Assembly: GCA_021739805.1 (NCBI GenBank)
Contig: JAIPBB010000116.1
Span: forward strand, 1-14,740
Length of the DNA stretch: 14,740 bases
Direction: 5' to 3'
Source of the DNA: Saprospiraceae bacterium
GTDB taxonomy: Bacteria > Bacteroidota > Bacteroidia > Bacteroidales > JAIPBB01
Made by a program: the position numbers and the translations under genes
Notes under the pieces: model-generated
Seen by the model: the letters and a program-made list of their open reading frames with translations, nothing else
Database searches by the model: none
What the model was told of the DNA's origin: nothing
Shown: positions 14,329 to 14,740 of the stretch, piece after piece
Layout of the letters: each line of letters opens with the position of its first letter
Position numbering within the stretch: position 1 is the stretch's first letter

Positions 14329-14740
14329 TTAGTGAATAACTACTTTTCTAACTTGTTTCATTTCATCATTCATTAATTGAATATTATAAATTCCTTTAGG
14401 AAGATTGGATAAATTGAGATAATGCTTATGGATTTCACCTAAACTTTGAATTTCTTCGCCATAAACTTTTTTGCCAAGTAAATTGTAAACTGAAATCTTA
14501 ATAGGCATTTTGACAAATTCATTTCTTTTGGAAATATTTATATCAATTGTGAATATTCCTTTATTTGGATTTGGATAAATATTTATGTGCAAATTCTTTT
14601 CAATTATTTCCTGAATTCCTGTTGTGTCAGGTGTAATAAAAGCCATTGTATTAGCAACATTTGAACGTGAAGAATTGTAGTTAGTATTTGCTTTAGAAAA
14701 TATAGAATCTGGATAACATCCCGTTGCTTTAACAACTTCA
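14329..14740 (-). CDS. T9SS-sorted secreted protein, C-terminal end only
   Basis: The frame is open to the right edge (136 residues visible, from E-V-V-K-A-T-G-C-Y-P-D), so the Met at 14646 is internal and the start lies outside the window. The last ~80 residues are a type A T9SS sorting domain: I-N-I-Y-P-N-P-N-K-G-I-F-T-I, S-V-Y-N-L-L-G-K-K-V, K-G-I-Y-N-I-Q-L, and final V-R-K-V-V-I-H. The protein is therefore expected to be exported across the outer membrane. The ~50 residues before the tail (Ser/Asn/Thr-rich) give no recognisable domain, so its function is unknown. It is 136 bases upstream of the LamG gene, which has its own candidate promoter. Confidence 0.8.
   Translation of the reverse strand, partial: EVVKATGCYPDSIFSKANTNYNSSRSNVANTMAFITPDTTGIQEIIEKNLHINIYPNPNKGIFTIDINISKRNEFVKMPIKISVYNLLGKKVYGEEIQSLGEIHKHYLNLSNLPKGIYNIQLMNDEMKQVRKVVIH

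Noticed and set aside
1..14740. CRISPR array, rRNA, tRNA, insertion-sequence transposase
   Set aside because: No regularly spaced direct repeats, no conserved RNA blocks and no transposase-like protein were seen on either strand.

Overview
This window comes from an AT-rich member of the Bacteroidota. Five genes encode secreted proteins with a type IX secretion (T9SS) C-terminal sorting domain (the YPNP...G-Y-hydrophobic...K-V/I pattern), and a sixth decayed copy of that tail is also present. Several genes are preceded by the phylum's TAnnTTTG -7 promoter box. Starts include GTG and TTG as well as ATG. No rRNA, tRNA, CRISPR array or recognisable insertion-sequence transposase was seen.

Layout. 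At the left edge is the 3' end of an N6-adenine DNA methyltransferase of restriction-modification type (1-644, +). It converges with a membrane-anchored metallophosphoesterase (689-1834, -). A T9SS-sorted surface protein with G-x-x-T-H-F repeats follows (1971-3185, -). The 557-base gap at 3186-3742 is rich in repeats: a long imperfect palindrome with nested, mutually exclusive hairpins, then two inverted copies of a short GC-rich element. A membrane-anchored GH25 lysozyme-like gene (3743-4579, -) is divergent from a BspA-like leucine-rich-repeat surface protein with a T9SS tail (4791-6932, +). A GT-C type membrane glycosyltransferase (7229-8512, +) sits between two direct copies of a T9SS tail plus its 3' flank. 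The left copy is a pseudogene remnant (about 7055-7185). The right copy is the living end of a three-repeat T9SS surface protein (8792-10003, -). Next come an O-antigen ligase/polymerase-like membrane protein with C-terminal TPRs (10154-12298, -) and, 34 bases upstream of it on the same strand, a LamG-domain T9SS protein (12333-14192, -). The window closes with the 3' end of another T9SS protein (14329-14740, -).

How it fits together. The theme is the cell envelope and surface: exported adhesin-like proteins plus enzymes acting on glycans or envelope (GH25, GT-C, Wzy/WaaL-like, metallophosphoesterase). In Bacteroidota, T9SS cargo is often anchored to a surface polysaccharide, so the ligase-like gene beside T9SS cargo is suggestive, but nothing here proves a link. 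No obvious new defence or metabolic system is visible. The strongest unusual signals are (1) the glycosyltransferase island: repeat-flanked, with its own promoter and foreign-looking arginine codons; (2) the palindromic element at 3219-3377; and (3) a T9SS-gene 3' flank that is better conserved between copies than the coding sequence next to it.
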